Shown piece after piece: positions 1 through 8,685 of a stretch of DNA of 64,000 nucleotides. The notes beneath the pieces are model-generated. The model saw only the letters and a program-made list of their open reading frames with translations. It did no database searches and was not told the DNA's origin. A program made the translations under genes and the position numbers. This DNA comes from Acidimicrobiia bacterium (lineage in GTDB: Bacteria > Actinomycetota > Acidimicrobiia > Acidimicrobiales > SKKL01), in assembly GCA_016649895.1 (NCBI GenBank), contig JAENWR010000002.1:1-64000 (forward strand), given 5' to 3'. Numbering within the stretch: position 1 is the stretch's first letter; each line of letters opens with the position of its first letter.

Positions 1-804
1 ATCTGGGAACGGACCCGCCACACCAACCGGCTGCGTTGCGCCCTGCGCGAGTACTTCCCCGCCGCGCTGTCCACGTTCGAGTCGCTCGCTGATCGCGACA
101 CGTTGGCGGTGTTGGCCAAGGCGCCCGCACCCGGCCCTGCGGCCCGGCTCACACCCGGTCAGGTCCGCAGCGCGCTCAAGGCCGGGGGCCGGACCCGCAA
201 CATCGACACCCGAGCCCAAGCGATCGTCGAAGGCCTGCGTGTCGAAGCCCTCACCGCACCGGAGCCGGTCGTGGCCGCGTTCGCCGCGGCGACCCGGGCC
301 CAGGTCGCGATCATCACCGCGCTCAACACCCAGATCGCGGTGCTCGACGCTGAGCTGGCCACCAATTTTGAGCAGCACCCGGACGCTGACATCTACCTCT
401 CCCTGCCAGGATTCGGTGTCATCCTCAGCGCCCGGGTACCCGCAGAGTTCGGAGACGATCCCAACCGCTACGACAACGCCAAGTCTCACAAGAACTACGC
501 CGGCACGTCACCCATCACCCGCGCCTCAGGCACCCGCCACGTCGCCCTCGCCCGATTCGTCCGCCCCACCCGGCTCGCCGACGCCCTCGACCAAGCCGCG
601 TTCTGCAGCCTCACCAACAGCCCCGGAGCCCGTGCGTTCTACGACCGCCGACGCGTCCAAGGCGACTCGCACCACAAGGCCCTACGGACCCTCGCCAACC
701 GCCAGGTCGGCATCCTCCACGGCTGCCTCACCCACCACACCACCTACAACGAGACCACCGGCTGGGCCCACCGCAACGACCACCCAATCCAAGAAGCTGC
801 TTGA
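1..804 (+). CDS. IS110-family transposase, C-terminal part (cut by window start)
   Basis: The frame is open from base 1 to a TGA at 802-804 and encodes 267 residues; the N-terminal DEDD catalytic domain lies outside the window. The visible part has the Transposase_20 (IS116/IS110/IS902) C-terminal domain from about residue 130, with the landmarks LPGFGVILSARV, KNYAGTSPITRASG and the late segment RRVQGDSHHKALRTLANRQ. IS110 elements move with a DEDD transposase and usually lack long terminal inverted repeats. The 3' end of the element cannot be fixed; it probably lies in the bases just after 804. Intactness of the whole transposase cannot be judged. Confidence 0.88.
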   Translation: MWERTRHTNRLRCALREYFPAALSTFESLADRDTLAVLAKAPAPGPAARLTPGQVRSALKAGGRTRNIDTRAQAIVEGLRVEALTAPEPVVAAFAAATRAQVAIITALNTQIAVLDAELATNFEQHPDADIYLSLPGFGVILSARVPAEFGDDPNRYDNAKSHKNYAGTSPITRASGTRHVALARFVRPTRLADALDQAAFCSLTNSPGARAFYDRRRVQGDSHHKALRTLANRQVGILHGCLTHHTTYNETTGWAHRNDHPIQEAA

Positions 805-847
805 CACTTCCGAACCTGGGGTGTCTGACATCACTCGTGCGATGCGG

Positions 848-1504
848 TCAGTCGACGCCGGCGGGCAGGGTCGACACGTCGAGGGTGGCTCCCTCGACCA
901 GACCGAACTCGTCGAGCTCGCCTTGGGGCACCTCGAGCGCCCAGAGGAACTCGGCGTTGGGTGGGTAGGTGGGACAGGGACCGGACTCGTCCATGCACGG
1001 CTCCATGTCGGCGGTGGCCACCACGTCGCCGGCAGAGCTGACCCACGCGATCGAGAGCGGCAGCGGGGTGTTGCGCATCCAGTAGCCGCTCGACGAGGGA
1101 CTGGCGTAGGCGAACAGCATCCCGTCGAACGGTTCGAGCTCGCGCACCTCCATCAGCCCGCTCGCTCGCCGTGCCCTGTCGTCGGCCACCGCCACGCAAC
1201 GATCGACCGTGTCGCCATCGGGCGCCACGACCGTGATGACCCGCGAGGTGAACTGCGTGAGCACCCCTCCGGGTGTGGGGCAGTCGAGGCCGGGGTCGGT
1301 GGTGGAGGTGCTGGGGGCAGACGGTGAGGTGACCTCGGGATCGCCTGGGTCACCCTCTGTCGAGGAGCGCGTCGGCGGGTCGGCGGTGGAATCGTCGCCG
1401 GAGGTGTCGTCGCCGCACGACCCGAGCAGGGCGGCAGTGAACAGCACGGAGATCACCGCGGCCCCGATCCGGGCGGCGGATCGGGGCAACGGCGAGTCGA
1501 TCAC
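848..1504 (-). CDS. DUF192 lipoprotein
   Basis: A 218-residue exported lipoprotein. Residues 1-30 form a signal peptide ending in the lipobox LLGSC, with Cys30 as the predicted lipidation site, followed by a Ser/Thr/Asp-rich linker. The DUF192 domain follows, with RRASGLMEVRELEPFDGMLF and YWMRNTPLPLSIAWVS. The molecular role of DUF192 is not established. The GTG start overlaps the panB stop by four bases (GTGA, 1501-1504), so the two genes are probably co-transcribed and translationally coupled. I see no functional link between the products. Confidence 0.85.
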   Translation of the reverse strand: MIDSPLPRSAARIGAAVISVLFTAALLGSCGDDTSGDDSTADPPTRSSTEGDPGDPEVTSPSAPSTSTTDPGLDCPTPGGVLTQFTSRVITVVAPDGDTVDRCVAVADDRARRASGLMEVRELEPFDGMLFAYASPSSSGYWMRNTPLPLSIAWVSSAGDVVATADMEPCMDESGPCPTYPPNAEFLWALEVPQGELDEFGLVEGATLDVSTLPAGVD

Positions 1505-2361
1505 GAGGAGAGCTTCCCACCTCCGTAGAGCTGCAGAGCGTCAGCTTCGCTGCTCGACAGGTGGTAGGTCTCGGCCTCGGACGGGAACGCACGGGTGCGC
1601 ACGTCGGCGGCGAAGGCGGTGAGCCCCGCCACGCCGTCGGCCTTGAGAGACGCGTAGCGACGCACGAACTTGGGCGCCACCCGGTCTTCGATGCCGAGCA
1701 CGTCGTGGAACACCAGCACCTGCCCGTCGCAGTCGGCGCCCGCACCGATGCCGATGGTGGGCACGTCGACCGAGTCGGTGATCATCTTCGCCACCGCGTC
1801 GGGCACGCCTTCGAGCACGATCGAGAAGCACCCCGCCGCCACGATGGCCTTGGCATCGGCCACCAGCGCCAACGCCGCTTCGCTCGTCTTGCCCTGCACC
1901 TTGAAGCCGCCCATCTGGTGCATCGACTGCGGGGTGAGGCCGAGGTGTCCCATGACGGGGATCTCGGCGTCGGCGATGGCCTCGATGTGGCGCACGCGCT
2001 TGCGCCCGCCCTCGAGCTTCACGGCTTGGGCACCGGCGCGAATCAGGCGAGCCGCGTTGCGCACGGTGTCGTCGACCCCGAGGTGGTAGCTCATCCACGG
2101 CAGGTCGGACACGACGAACGGCCCAGGCTTGGCCCTGGCCACCGCCGCGGTGTGGTGCACCAGGTCGTCGACGGTGACCTGCAGGGTGTCGTCGTAGCCG
2201 AGCACGACCATGGCGACCGAGTCGCCGACCAGGATGAGGTCGACCCCGGCCTCGTCGGCCATGCGGGCCGACGGAGCGTCGTAGGCGGTCACCATGACGA
2301 GGGGATCGCTGCCGTTGCGAACCTTCGAGGACCGCACCGACGGAGCGGTGATCTTGCTCAT
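1501..2361 (-). CDS. panB: 3-methyl-2-oxobutanoate hydroxymethyltransferase
   Basis: Cytosolic enzyme of pantothenate synthesis that transfers the methylene group of 5,10-methylene-THF to 2-oxoisovalerate to make ketopantoate. The 286-residue TIM-barrel protein shows the family landmarks LVGDS (Asp47), VSDLPWMSY (Asp86), VKLEGG (Glu117), GHLGLTPQS and PTIGIGAG. The frame is open further upstream to 2412, but the ATG at 2361 has a strong GGAAGGAGG ribosome site six bases before it and gives the usual N terminus (MSKITAPSVR). No panC or panD is nearby. Confidence 0.95.
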   Translation of the reverse strand: MSKITAPSVRSSKVRNGSDPLVMVTAYDAPSARMADEAGVDLILVGDSVAMVVLGYDDTLQVTVDDLVHHTAAVARAKPGPFVVSDLPWMSYHLGVDDTVRNAARLIRAGAQAVKLEGGRKRVRHIEAIADAEIPVMGHLGLTPQSMHQMGGFKVQGKTSEAALALVADAKAIVAAGCFSIVLEGVPDAVAKMITDSVDVPTIGIGAGADCDGQVLVFHDVLGIEDRVAPKFVRRYASLKADGVAGLTAFAADVRTRAFPSEAETYHLSSSEADALQLYGGGKLSS

Positions 2362-2442
2362 GTGAGCCTCCTTCCCGTCCAGCGCCAAGGTGGCTGCCGG
2401 CGGTGAGATCACGCTACCCCGCGGGGTGCCGTGCGGCGCCAG

Positions 2443-3162
2443 TCAGCTCGGGAGCTCGTCGAGGAAGGCGACGAGGCTGGCGATGATCTCGGGAGCGGCC
2501 ACCGCCCCCAGGTGATCGCCGGGAACGACCTGCAACCGGGCGTTCGGCAGAGCAGCGGCCAGCCGGTCGGCGCCGGCGGCCAGAGGGTCGCTGTCGCCGG
2601 CCAGGACGAGCGAGGGGACGCCGATGCCGCCGAGGTCGCCGGGTCGGTGCGGGCTCGACCTCAGCACGGCCGCAAGGGCCTGGCGATCGGCCCCGGTGGC
2701 GTCGGCCAGCCGGCGGAACCCGATGGCACCACGGTCGGCGATGGTCGAGGCGTCGTCGGCTTCCATGGCGGCGGCGATGGCCTCGCGGTCGATGGGCGGA
2801 CCCGCGCCGTCGGCGCCCGGCAGCGCACCGGCGCCGATGCCCCCGACCACCAGGGATCGCAGCCGGGTCTCGCGGGTGGCCACCTCGACCGCCACGAAGC
2901 CGCCCATCGAGTAGCCGACGAGGTCGACCCGATCGAGGCCGAGGTGGTCGAGCAGGCTCGACACGTCGGTGGACATGGCGGGAGCGTCGTAGGCCGCGGG
3001 GTCGTGGGGCTTGCCCGACCGACCGTGGCCGCGGGCGTCGAGGGCGATGACCCGCCGTCCCGACTCGACCAGGTGGCCGACGATTCCGGCCGAGGTGAAG
3101 TTGCTGCGCGCGTCGGCGGCGAAGCCGTGGTGCAGCACCACCGGAACGCCACCTTCAGCCAT
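2443..3162 (-). CDS. alpha/beta-fold hydrolase
   Basis: A 239-residue single-domain hydrolase. The oxyanion-hole segment HHGF is at 11-14, DARGHGRSG at 42-50, and the nucleophile elbow GYSMGG places Ser85 as nucleophile. Asp192 (GDSDP) and His217 (GDHLGAV) complete the triad. The cap region is short. The substrate cannot be told from sequence; esterase, lactonase or C-C hydrolase activities all occur in this family. It is followed by panB on the same strand after an 81-base gap. Confidence 0.85.
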   Translation of the reverse strand: MAEGGVPVVLHHGFAADARSNFTSAGIVGHLVESGRRVIALDARGHGRSGKPHDPAAYDAPAMSTDVSSLLDHLGLDRVDLVGYSMGGFVAVEVATRETRLRSLVVGGIGAGALPGADGAGPPIDREAIAAAMEADDASTIADRGAIGFRRLADATGADRQALAAVLRSSPHRPGDLGGIGVPSLVLAGDSDPLAAGADRLAAALPNARLQVVPGDHLGAVAAPEIIASLVAFLDELPS

Positions 3163-3231
3163 CCCATCACAAGCGTCGGTGAGGTCGTGGCGGCGGCCGC
3201 CTCCGAACCTGAACCGACCGGGGACGGGGTG

Positions 3232-5379
3232 CTACTCCCCGTCCTCCCGCGGAACGACCGTCGTGGTGGTGGACGGCGGAGGGGCAGTGGTGGTGGTCGG
3301 CGGCGCCGTGGTCGTGGTGGTCGGCGAGAACGTCTCGGGATCCTCGTCGTCGGGGGCGGTGGTGGACGTGCTCGACGTCGTCGTGCTCGAGTCGGAGGTG
3401 ATCGGCGGGCACAGCTCGATGGGGGTGCCCGGGTCGGTGGTGTCGGTGGAGTCGACCGGGCACTCGAGCTCGACGGTGGTGGTGGGCGCCGGCTCGATCT
3501 CCACGTCGGGGAACGGGCACGGCTCGCGACCCTCGAGCGCCCGGGTCATGAACGCGCTCCAGATCTCGGCGGGGAAGGTGCCGCCGCTCACGGCGATGCC
3601 CCGCACGTTCGACATCAGGCGCGGGTTCCCCTCGGCGTCGGCGGTGGGGAAGCCCATCCACACCGCCGTGCTGATCTCGCAGCTGTAGCCGACGAACCAG
3701 GCGTCGCGGTTGTCGGTGGTGGTGCCGGTCTTGCCGGCGACGATCTGCCCGGGCACCGCGGCGCGCCGGCCGGTGCCGGCCCCGATGACACCCTCGAGGG
3801 AGTGGGTGACCATGTCGGCGATCTCGCCGGGCATCACCCGCTCACGCCGTCGATCGGGCTCCCACAGCACCCGCCCTTCAGGGTCGGTGACCCGCAGGAC
3901 GATCACGGGGTCTCCGTGCTCGCCGTGGTCGCGGAAGGTCGTGTAGGCCGAGGCCATGTCCATCACCGACACCTCGCCGGCGCCCAGCACCACCGACGGC
4001 ACATCGGGGAGGTCGGCCGTCACCCCGCTGCGCTCGGCGATGTCGTTGACACGGGCCGGACCGAGGTCGAGCATCAGCTGCGCGAAGACCGTGTTCGACG
4101 ACACCCGCATCGCGTCGAGCAAGCTCCACTCGCCGGTGGGAGAGCCGCCACCGGTGACCTTCCAGTCCTCGCCGTTGTTCGCCTCGGGGAAGACCTTGAC
4201 CTGCGGCGCGTCGTAGCTGGAGCGGAGCGACATGTCGTCCATCAGCGCCCGCGACAGCGCGAAGGGCTTGTAGGCCGAACCGGGGCCGCGCCCCGACCCG
4301 CCGCCCGACCGTCCGAGCGCCAGGTTCACCTGCGAGGTGGCGAAGTCGGTGCCTCCGACCATGGCGATCACGTTGTTGTCCTGGTCGAGCGACACGAGTG
4401 CGGCGGCCGGCTCGTCGGGGTTGGCGGGATCGAGGGTGCTGGTGATCGACTCGTAGGCGGCGCGTTGCACGTCGAGGTCGAGCGACGTGTACACCCGCAA
4501 CCCGCCGCCGTAGACCGCGGCCGCGCCGAACTCCTCGATGAGCAGCTGGCGCACGTCGTCGACGAAGTACTCCGTCCCGTACTCCGACCCAGTGACGTTG
4601 CCGAGCCCCTCGCGCACCTCACGTGGCAGGACGAGGTCGGCCACCGGAGTGGCGTTCGCCTCGTCCATCTGGTCCTGGGTGATGTGGCCATCGGCGACCA
4701 TCCGCACCAGCGCGTTGTTGCGTCGCCGGTCGGCCTCCTCGGGGAACCTCGTCGGCTCGGCCGACTCGGGCGCCCGGATGAGCCCGGCGAAGAACGCCGC
4801 CTCGGAGATCCCGATCTGCGACGCCGGTCGGCCGAAGTAGGCACGCGACGCGGCCTCGATGCCGTAGGCACCCCGCCCGAAGTAGATCGTGTTGAGGTAC
4901 CGCTCGAGGATCTCCTCCTTGCCGAGCTCGCGCTCGAGCTTCACGGCGAGGGCCGCCTCACGCACCTTCCGCATGAGGGTGCGGTCGTCGGTGAGGTAGA
5001 CGTTCTTCACGTACTGCTGGGTGATGGTGGAGCCGCCCTGAGCGAGCCGCTGGTGGCGGATGTCGGTCCACAGCGCCCGTCCGATGGAGACGGGATCGAG
5101 CCCCGAGTGGGAGAAGAAGTTGCGATCCTCCTGGGCGAGCACGGCGTCGATGACCACGTCGGGCACGTCGTCGAGCTTCACGCTGATGCGGTTCTCGGTG
5201 CCGCTCAACTGGGCGATGGCGTTGTCGGGCCCGCATCCTTCGGTGACGTCGGCTGCGCACACGTAGGAGGTCTGCACCAACGGCTCGGCTGGCGGCAGAG
5301 GCACCTGCGACACCACCCAACCGGCGCCGGCGATGCCGGCGATGAAGAGCAGCCCCACCAGGTAGAAGAGGCGGCGCAT
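3232..5379 (-). CDS. class A penicillin-binding protein (transglycosylase/transpeptidase)
   Basis: Bifunctional peptidoglycan synthase of about 715 residues. After a transmembrane anchor (4-21) comes a GT51 glycosyltransferase domain with EDRNFFSHSG (catalytic Glu84), QGGSTITQQ (114-122) and RKVREAALAVKLER (137-150). The transpeptidase domain has SAYK (nucleophile Ser368, Lys371), SSN (427-429) and KTG (550-552). The C-terminal tail is Thr/Pro/Ser-rich and low-complexity. The start is uncertain: ATG 5379 is used here, TTG 5421 and a CTG at 5463 are in frame, and the extra residues would form an Arg-rich cytoplasmic tail. The CTG overlaps the stop of the upstream DUF5318 gene (CTGA), suggesting coupled expression. 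Confidence 0.92.
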   Translation of the reverse strand: MRRLFYLVGLLFIAGIAGAGWVVSQVPLPPAEPLVQTSYVCAADVTEGCGPDNAIAQLSGTENRISVKLDDVPDVVIDAVLAQEDRNFFSHSGLDPVSIGRALWTDIRHQRLAQGGSTITQQYVKNVYLTDDRTLMRKVREAALAVKLERELGKEEILERYLNTIYFGRGAYGIEAASRAYFGRPASQIGISEAAFFAGLIRAPESAEPTRFPEEADRRRNNALVRMVADGHITQDQMDEANATPVADLVLPREVREGLGNVTGSEYGTEYFVDDVRQLLIEEFGAAAVYGGGLRVYTSLDLDVQRAAYESITSTLDPANPDEPAAALVSLDQDNNVIAMVGGTDFATSQVNLALGRSGGGSGRGPGSAYKPFALSRALMDDMSLRSSYDAPQVKVFPEANNGEDWKVTGGGSPTGEWSLLDAMRVSSNTVFAQLMLDLGPARVNDIAERSGVTADLPDVPSVVLGAGEVSVMDMASAYTTFRDHGEHGDPVIVLRVTDPEGRVLWEPDRRRERVMPGEIADMVTHSLEGVIGAGTGRRAAVPGQIVAGKTGTTTDNRDAWFVGYSCEISTAVWMGFPTADAEGNPRLMSNVRGIAVSGGTFPAEIWSAFMTRALEGREPCPFPDVEIEPAPTTTVELECPVDSTDTTDPGTPIELCPPITSDSSTTTSSTSTTAPDDEDPETFSPTTTTTAPPTTTTAPPPSTTTTVVPREDGE

Positions 5380-5459
5380 GCGCCACAGGAGGCTCCGGCG
5401 GTTGGGGTTGCGCCGGAACAACCGTCGGCTCTCACCTGATGCCGTCGACGAGGTGGCGC

Positions 5460-5864
5460 TCAGGACTCCGTCCCCAGGAGGAAGGTGCGAGCCAGGTGGT
5501 TCCACCAGCACTCGGGGCAGACCTCGACCACGTAGCAGGCGAACTCGCCACCCCGCCGGGCCTGACGGGCGAAGGCCGAGAGCTCCTTGCGCGACGTGAT
5601 GCACCGGCCGTGGCGTGGGAGGCGCGGTCCGAACACGTAGGACACGAGCACGACGTGGGCGTCGGCGCAGATGGGGCAGATCTGCCGAGTGGGTTCGGCG
5701 ACCTGAGCTGCCGCCCGCCGCAGCTCGGGGTGGGCGTCGCACACCTCGTGCTGGGCCAGCCGGCCGCGGCGGTACTGATCGATGACCGACTGGCGGGCCA
5801 GGCGGTAGTCGATCGTGCCCTGCCCGGCTCCAGCGCCGGGGATCGCGTAGGGTGAGAAGCTCAC
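5460..5864 (-). CDS. DUF5318 family protein
   Basis: A 134-residue actinobacterial protein with the conserved opening GTIDYRLARQSVIDQYRRGR, the Cys pair CPIC and a second pair in CYVVEVCPECWWNHLAR, which suggest a small zinc-ribbon-like fold. Function is unknown. In many actinobacteria this gene lies directly upstream of the bifunctional penicillin-binding protein, as here. The GTG at 5864 is chosen because AGGCTA at 5872-5877 reads as the -10-like TAGCCT on the minus strand seven bases upstream and no Shine-Dalgarno is present. Confidence 0.82.
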   Translation of the reverse strand: MSFSPYAIPGAGAGQGTIDYRLARQSVIDQYRRGRLAQHEVCDAHPELRRAAAQVAEPTRQICPICADAHVVLVSYVFGPRLPRHGRCITSRKELSAFARQARRGGEFACYVVEVCPECWWNHLARTFLLGTES

Positions 5865-5871
5865 CGCCAGG

Positions 5872-5877
5872 AGGCTA
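5872..5877 (-). promoter_or_regulatory. -10-like hexamer TAGCCT, leaderless start of DUF5318 gene
   Basis: The hexamer ends seven bases before GTG 5864. The bases between lack an AGGAGG-like element; the nearby CCTCC is the wrong strand sense. Confidence 0.45.
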
Positions 5878-5951
5878 CCGACGAACACCCCACGTCGTCG
5901 GGCAGGCGCCGTGTCCCGACGCCGGCAGGTCGAGCGCGCCAGACTGGCGCC

Positions 5952-6683
5952 ATGAGCACGACACCGCCGAGCGACCACCGACCCGTCACCTTCCCCCTCG
6001 GCACCGACCTCCCGCTCGACCGGATCGTCTACGGCCCCGACGTCGCCGACGAGACCGAGCTGCGGCTGCTCGGCGACCTCAACGGCAAGCGCGTCCTGCA
6101 GCTCGGCTGCGGCGACGGACACACCACCGTGGCCATGCACCGCCAAGGGGCGCGCGTCATCGTCGTCGAGCCGTCGGCGGTTCGGGCGGCCGCCGCCCGC
6201 TGGCTGTTCGAGCGCGAGGAGCTGAAGGTCGAGCTCCACCAGGGCGACCTGGCCGACCTCGCCGGGGTCAGGGCCGACTCGATCGACCTGGCGCTCAGCA
6301 TCTACGCGCTCGCCGGGGTCGACGACCTCCCGAGGGTGTTCCGCCAGGTCCATCGAGTCCTGCGCCCCGAACTGCCCCTCGTCTTCTCGCTCCCCCACCC
6401 GGCGTTCGCCATGGTCGATCCCGCATCGGAGGAGCCGATGCTGGTGCGGCGCTCGTACTGGGACGACACCCCCCGGCAGTGGACGAGCGGCGACGACCGC
6501 GGCATCGACCACAGCCACACGATCAACCAGCTGTTCACCGGACTGACCCGCACGAACTTCCGCGTCGACACCCTGCACGAACCCGAACCACCCAACCAGG
6601 GCGTGCGCAGCCCGCTGTGGAACGAGACGATGCGCTGGGTGCCGTCGACGCTCGTCGTCCGAGCCCGCAAGCAGGGCATCTGA
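5952..6683 (+). CDS. class I SAM-dependent methyltransferase
   Basis: A 243-residue methyltransferase. The Rossmann-like SAM site is VLQLGCGDG (48-56), followed by an acidic ribose-binding residue in VVEPS and a motif-IV-like DSIDLALSIYALAGVDD. The C-terminal half resembles methyltransferase type 11 proteins. The substrate is unknown. The ATG follows CAGACT and a six-base spacer. The stop overlaps the next gene's ATG by one base (TGATG), so the alcohol dehydrogenase is probably co-expressed. Confidence 0.82.
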   Translation: MSTTPPSDHRPVTFPLGTDLPLDRIVYGPDVADETELRLLGDLNGKRVLQLGCGDGHTTVAMHRQGARVIVVEPSAVRAAAARWLFEREELKVELHQGDLADLAGVRADSIDLALSIYALAGVDDLPRVFRQVHRVLRPELPLVFSLPHPAFAMVDPASEEPMLVRRSYWDDTPRQWTSGDDRGIDHSHTINQLFTGLTRTNFRVDTLHEPEPPNQGVRSPLWNETMRWVPSTLVVRARKQGI

Positions 6684-7723
6684 TGCGGGCCACGATCTTC
6701 AACGGCCCCGCCGACGTCACGCTCGAGACGGTCGACGACCCCCGGCTCCCCGATGCCGCATCGGTCATCGTCGAGGTGAGCCACACCGCGATCTGCGGCT
6801 CCGACCTGCACCTCTACCACGGGGTCCACGGCGCGGCCGGCATCCACCTCGGCCACGAGTTCGTCGGCACCATCGTCGAGGCTGGCGGCGACGTCCGCCG
6901 CTTCTCGGTGGGCGACCAGGTGCTCGTGTCGGGCGTCATCGGATGCGGTGAGTGCGCCGCATGTCGCGGTTGGAACCCCGTGCAGTGCCACGGCGGTGGC
7001 GCCCGCGTCTTCGGCAACAGCCTCGATCTTCCGGGGGGCCAGGCCGAGCTGGTGGCGGTGCCCGCCGCCGACACCGCGTGCCACCTCATCCCCGAGGGCA
7101 TCACGCCCGAGCAGGCGGTGATGCTCACCGACATCCTGCCCACCGGCTTCTTCGGCGCCCGCCGGGCCGACATCCGCCCCGGCGACACGGTCGCGGTCAT
7201 CGGGCTCGGGCCGGTCGGTTGGTTCGCCCTCCAGTCGGCGCAGCTGTTCGGGGCGGCGCGGATGCTCGCCATCGACACGGTGCCGGAGCGCCTGGCGGCG
7301 GCCGAGGCCCTCGGCGCCATCCCCGTCGATGCATCCGGCGGCACGCCGCAGCAGGTGCACGAGCTGACCCGCGGGCGGGGCGCCGACGCCACCATCGAGG
7401 CCGTCGGTGTCGACCAGACCGTCACCGACGCCATCTACTCCACCCGCGCCGGCGGCACGGTGTCGGTCATCGGCGCCCACCTGGGCATGGCATTCCCGTT
7501 CCCGATGGCCGTCGCGTTCCTGCGCGACCTCACCTTCCGGGTGAGCCTCTGCCCCGTGCAGTCGACGTGGGACGAGCTGCTGCCCGTCGTCGCCTCCGGA
7601 CGGATCTCCCCCGAGCAGGTCATCACCCACCGGATGGGCCTGTCGGAGGTCACCGAGGCCTACCGCCTGTTCGACGCCCGCGACGACGGCGTCCTCAAGG
7701 TGCTCCTCGACCCCAAGGGCTGA
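6683..7723 (+). CDS. zinc-dependent medium-chain alcohol dehydrogenase
   Basis: A 346-residue MDR-superfamily oxidoreductase. The catalytic zinc site is Cys38, His58 and Glu59 (ICGSD, GHEF). The structural zinc loop has Cys88, Cys91, Cys94 and Cys102. The NAD(P)-binding fold is marked by VIGLGPVG. Overall it resembles threonine/sorbitol/formaldehyde-type dehydrogenases, but the substrate cannot be named. The start overlaps the methyltransferase stop. The open frame extends upstream to 5852, but that part overlaps the methyltransferase and is not used. Confidence 0.88.
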   Translation: MRATIFNGPADVTLETVDDPRLPDAASVIVEVSHTAICGSDLHLYHGVHGAAGIHLGHEFVGTIVEAGGDVRRFSVGDQVLVSGVIGCGECAACRGWNPVQCHGGGARVFGNSLDLPGGQAELVAVPAADTACHLIPEGITPEQAVMLTDILPTGFFGARRADIRPGDTVAVIGLGPVGWFALQSAQLFGAARMLAIDTVPERLAAAEALGAIPVDASGGTPQQVHELTRGRGADATIEAVGVDQTVTDAIYSTRAGGTVSVIGAHLGMAFPFPMAVAFLRDLTFRVSLCPVQSTWDELLPVVASGRISPEQVITHRMGLSEVTEAYRLFDARDDGVLKVLLDPKG

Positions 7724-7911
7724 GCGCGCCGTCGGAGCGGCACGTGCCCTGGCTCGTCCGCTCCGGCGAGAGCGACGAGGTTGTCGACGAGCCGACGCGG
7801 GCCACGAACCGAACGGACGTCGGGAAGAACGTGTCGCAGTTCGACGGCGACTCGACGACCTGCCGGGAGCCCGCCGAATGGTGCGCCCATGCCACGGAGC
7901 GGAGCCGGGCG

Positions 7912-7917
7912 TAGCCT
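7912..7917 (+). promoter_or_regulatory. -10-like hexamer TAGCCT of the DUF433/DUF5615 pair
   Basis: It ends seven bases before ATG 7925. The 201 bases upstream (7724-7924) contain no gene I can support. Confidence 0.5.
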
Positions 7918-7924
7918 TGGCACC

Positions 7925-8155
7925 ATGCGCTTCGAACGGATCACGATCGAGCCCAACAAGATGGGGGGAGTTCCCTGCATCCGCGGTATGCGCATACCCG
8001 TCGCCACGGTCGTCGGCATGGTGGCCGAGGGGATGTCGGTCGAAGAGATCCTCGCTGACTTTCCCGACCTCGAGGCTGGCGATGTTCGCGAGGCGCTGCA
8101 GTACGCGGCCGAGGCCGTGCGCGGACGAGAGCTTCCACTCCGACTCGGAGCGTGA
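7925..8155 (+). CDS. DUF433 protein, probable antitoxin
   Basis: A 76-residue protein with the DUF433 core GGVPCIRGMRIPVATVVGMVAEGMSVEEILADFPDL, a small winged-helix-like fold. DUF433 proteins are commonly paired with DUF5615 PIN-like proteins and are treated as VapB-like antitoxins. The next gene starts with a GTGA overlap (8152-8155) and belongs to that partner family. The antitoxin role is inferred from pairing. Confidence 0.85.
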   Translation: MRFERITIEPNKMGGVPCIRGMRIPVATVVGMVAEGMSVEEILADFPDLEAGDVREALQYAAEAVRGRELPLRLGA

Positions 8156-8442
8156 GGTTCCTCCTCGACGACAGCGCGGCCGATCCCGTGGTCCTGCAAT
8201 TCGCACTGGACCATGACCGAGTCCTGCTGACGGTCGACACCGACTTCGGGACGTTGCTCGCACATTCCGGGGACGTCGTTCCTAGCGTGGTGCTGTTTCG
8301 GGGTGACGTGACCCGGCGACCCGCTGGTCAAGCCTCCCTGCTGCTGGCCAACCTTGAGCAGCTCGAGCCGAACCTCGTAGCGGGCGCCCTGGTCGTCATC
8401 GGCGACGATCGCGTCCGTGTCCGGCGCCTTCCGATCATCTGA
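8152..8442 (+). CDS. DUF5615 PIN-like protein with internal deletion, probable inactive toxin
   Basis: A 96-residue protein with the family start MRFLLDD and core DHDRVLLTVDTDFGTLLAHSG...PSVVLFR. Family members normally carry about 25-30 residues between the LLDxNL segment and the (A)ADPVVLxxA helix; here Asp-Asp is joined directly to SAADPVVLQFAL in frame. The segment missing includes the first Asp-x-Asn region and the GHD/VR strand, so nuclease activity is doubtful. The GTG start overlaps the DUF433 stop. Confidence 0.75.
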   Translation: MRFLLDDSAADPVVLQFALDHDRVLLTVDTDFGTLLAHSGDVVPSVVLFRGDVTRRPAGQASLLLANLEQLEPNLVAGALVVIGDDRVRVRRLPII

Positions 8443-8492
8443 CCAGAAGTACAACTGGACACGAGGACCGACATCGTCCATCACCTCGGCCT

Positions 8493-8514
8493 CGACCCCC
8501 TGCTTGCAAAGGAG
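8493..8514 (+). repeat. att-like direct repeat, copy A
   Basis: It matches 11647-11668 at 20 of 22 positions. Read on the minus strand it is the anticodon loop TTTGCAA, the 3' stem GCAGG and the variable loop GGGTC of a tRNA-Ala(UGC)-like sequence; the 5' anticodon stem is not conserved. The rest of 8443-8685 holds nothing I recognise. Confidence 0.6.
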
Positions 8515-8685
8515 TGCGCCGGGGTGCCGCTGACCTGCGCCGATCCACAACACTGCAGGTCAGACGTGGTGGATCGTGCTGACCGGTGTTGCCGAATCAC
8601 CCCAAATCCCGTCTCGTAAGGTCACGCGTAGGTCATGCCGGGCCAGCGGGCGTCGTCACGCAGCACGGTTGTGGCCGGGAATCGC

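Noticed and set aside
3240-3500. Short tandem repeat or CRISPR-like array
   Set aside because: The GGT/GTC-rich repeats encode the Thr/Pro/Ser-rich tail of the penicillin-binding protein; there are no spacers or conserved repeat units.
2431-5439. 1002-residue plus-strand open frame
   Set aside because: It is antisense to the penicillin-binding protein and hydrolase genes, with His/Arg/Gly/Val-rich composition typical of high-GC shadow frames and no domain.
7724-7924. Small gene between the alcohol dehydrogenase and DUF433
   Set aside because: The short frames present lack a ribosome site, a plausible start or a recognisable domain.
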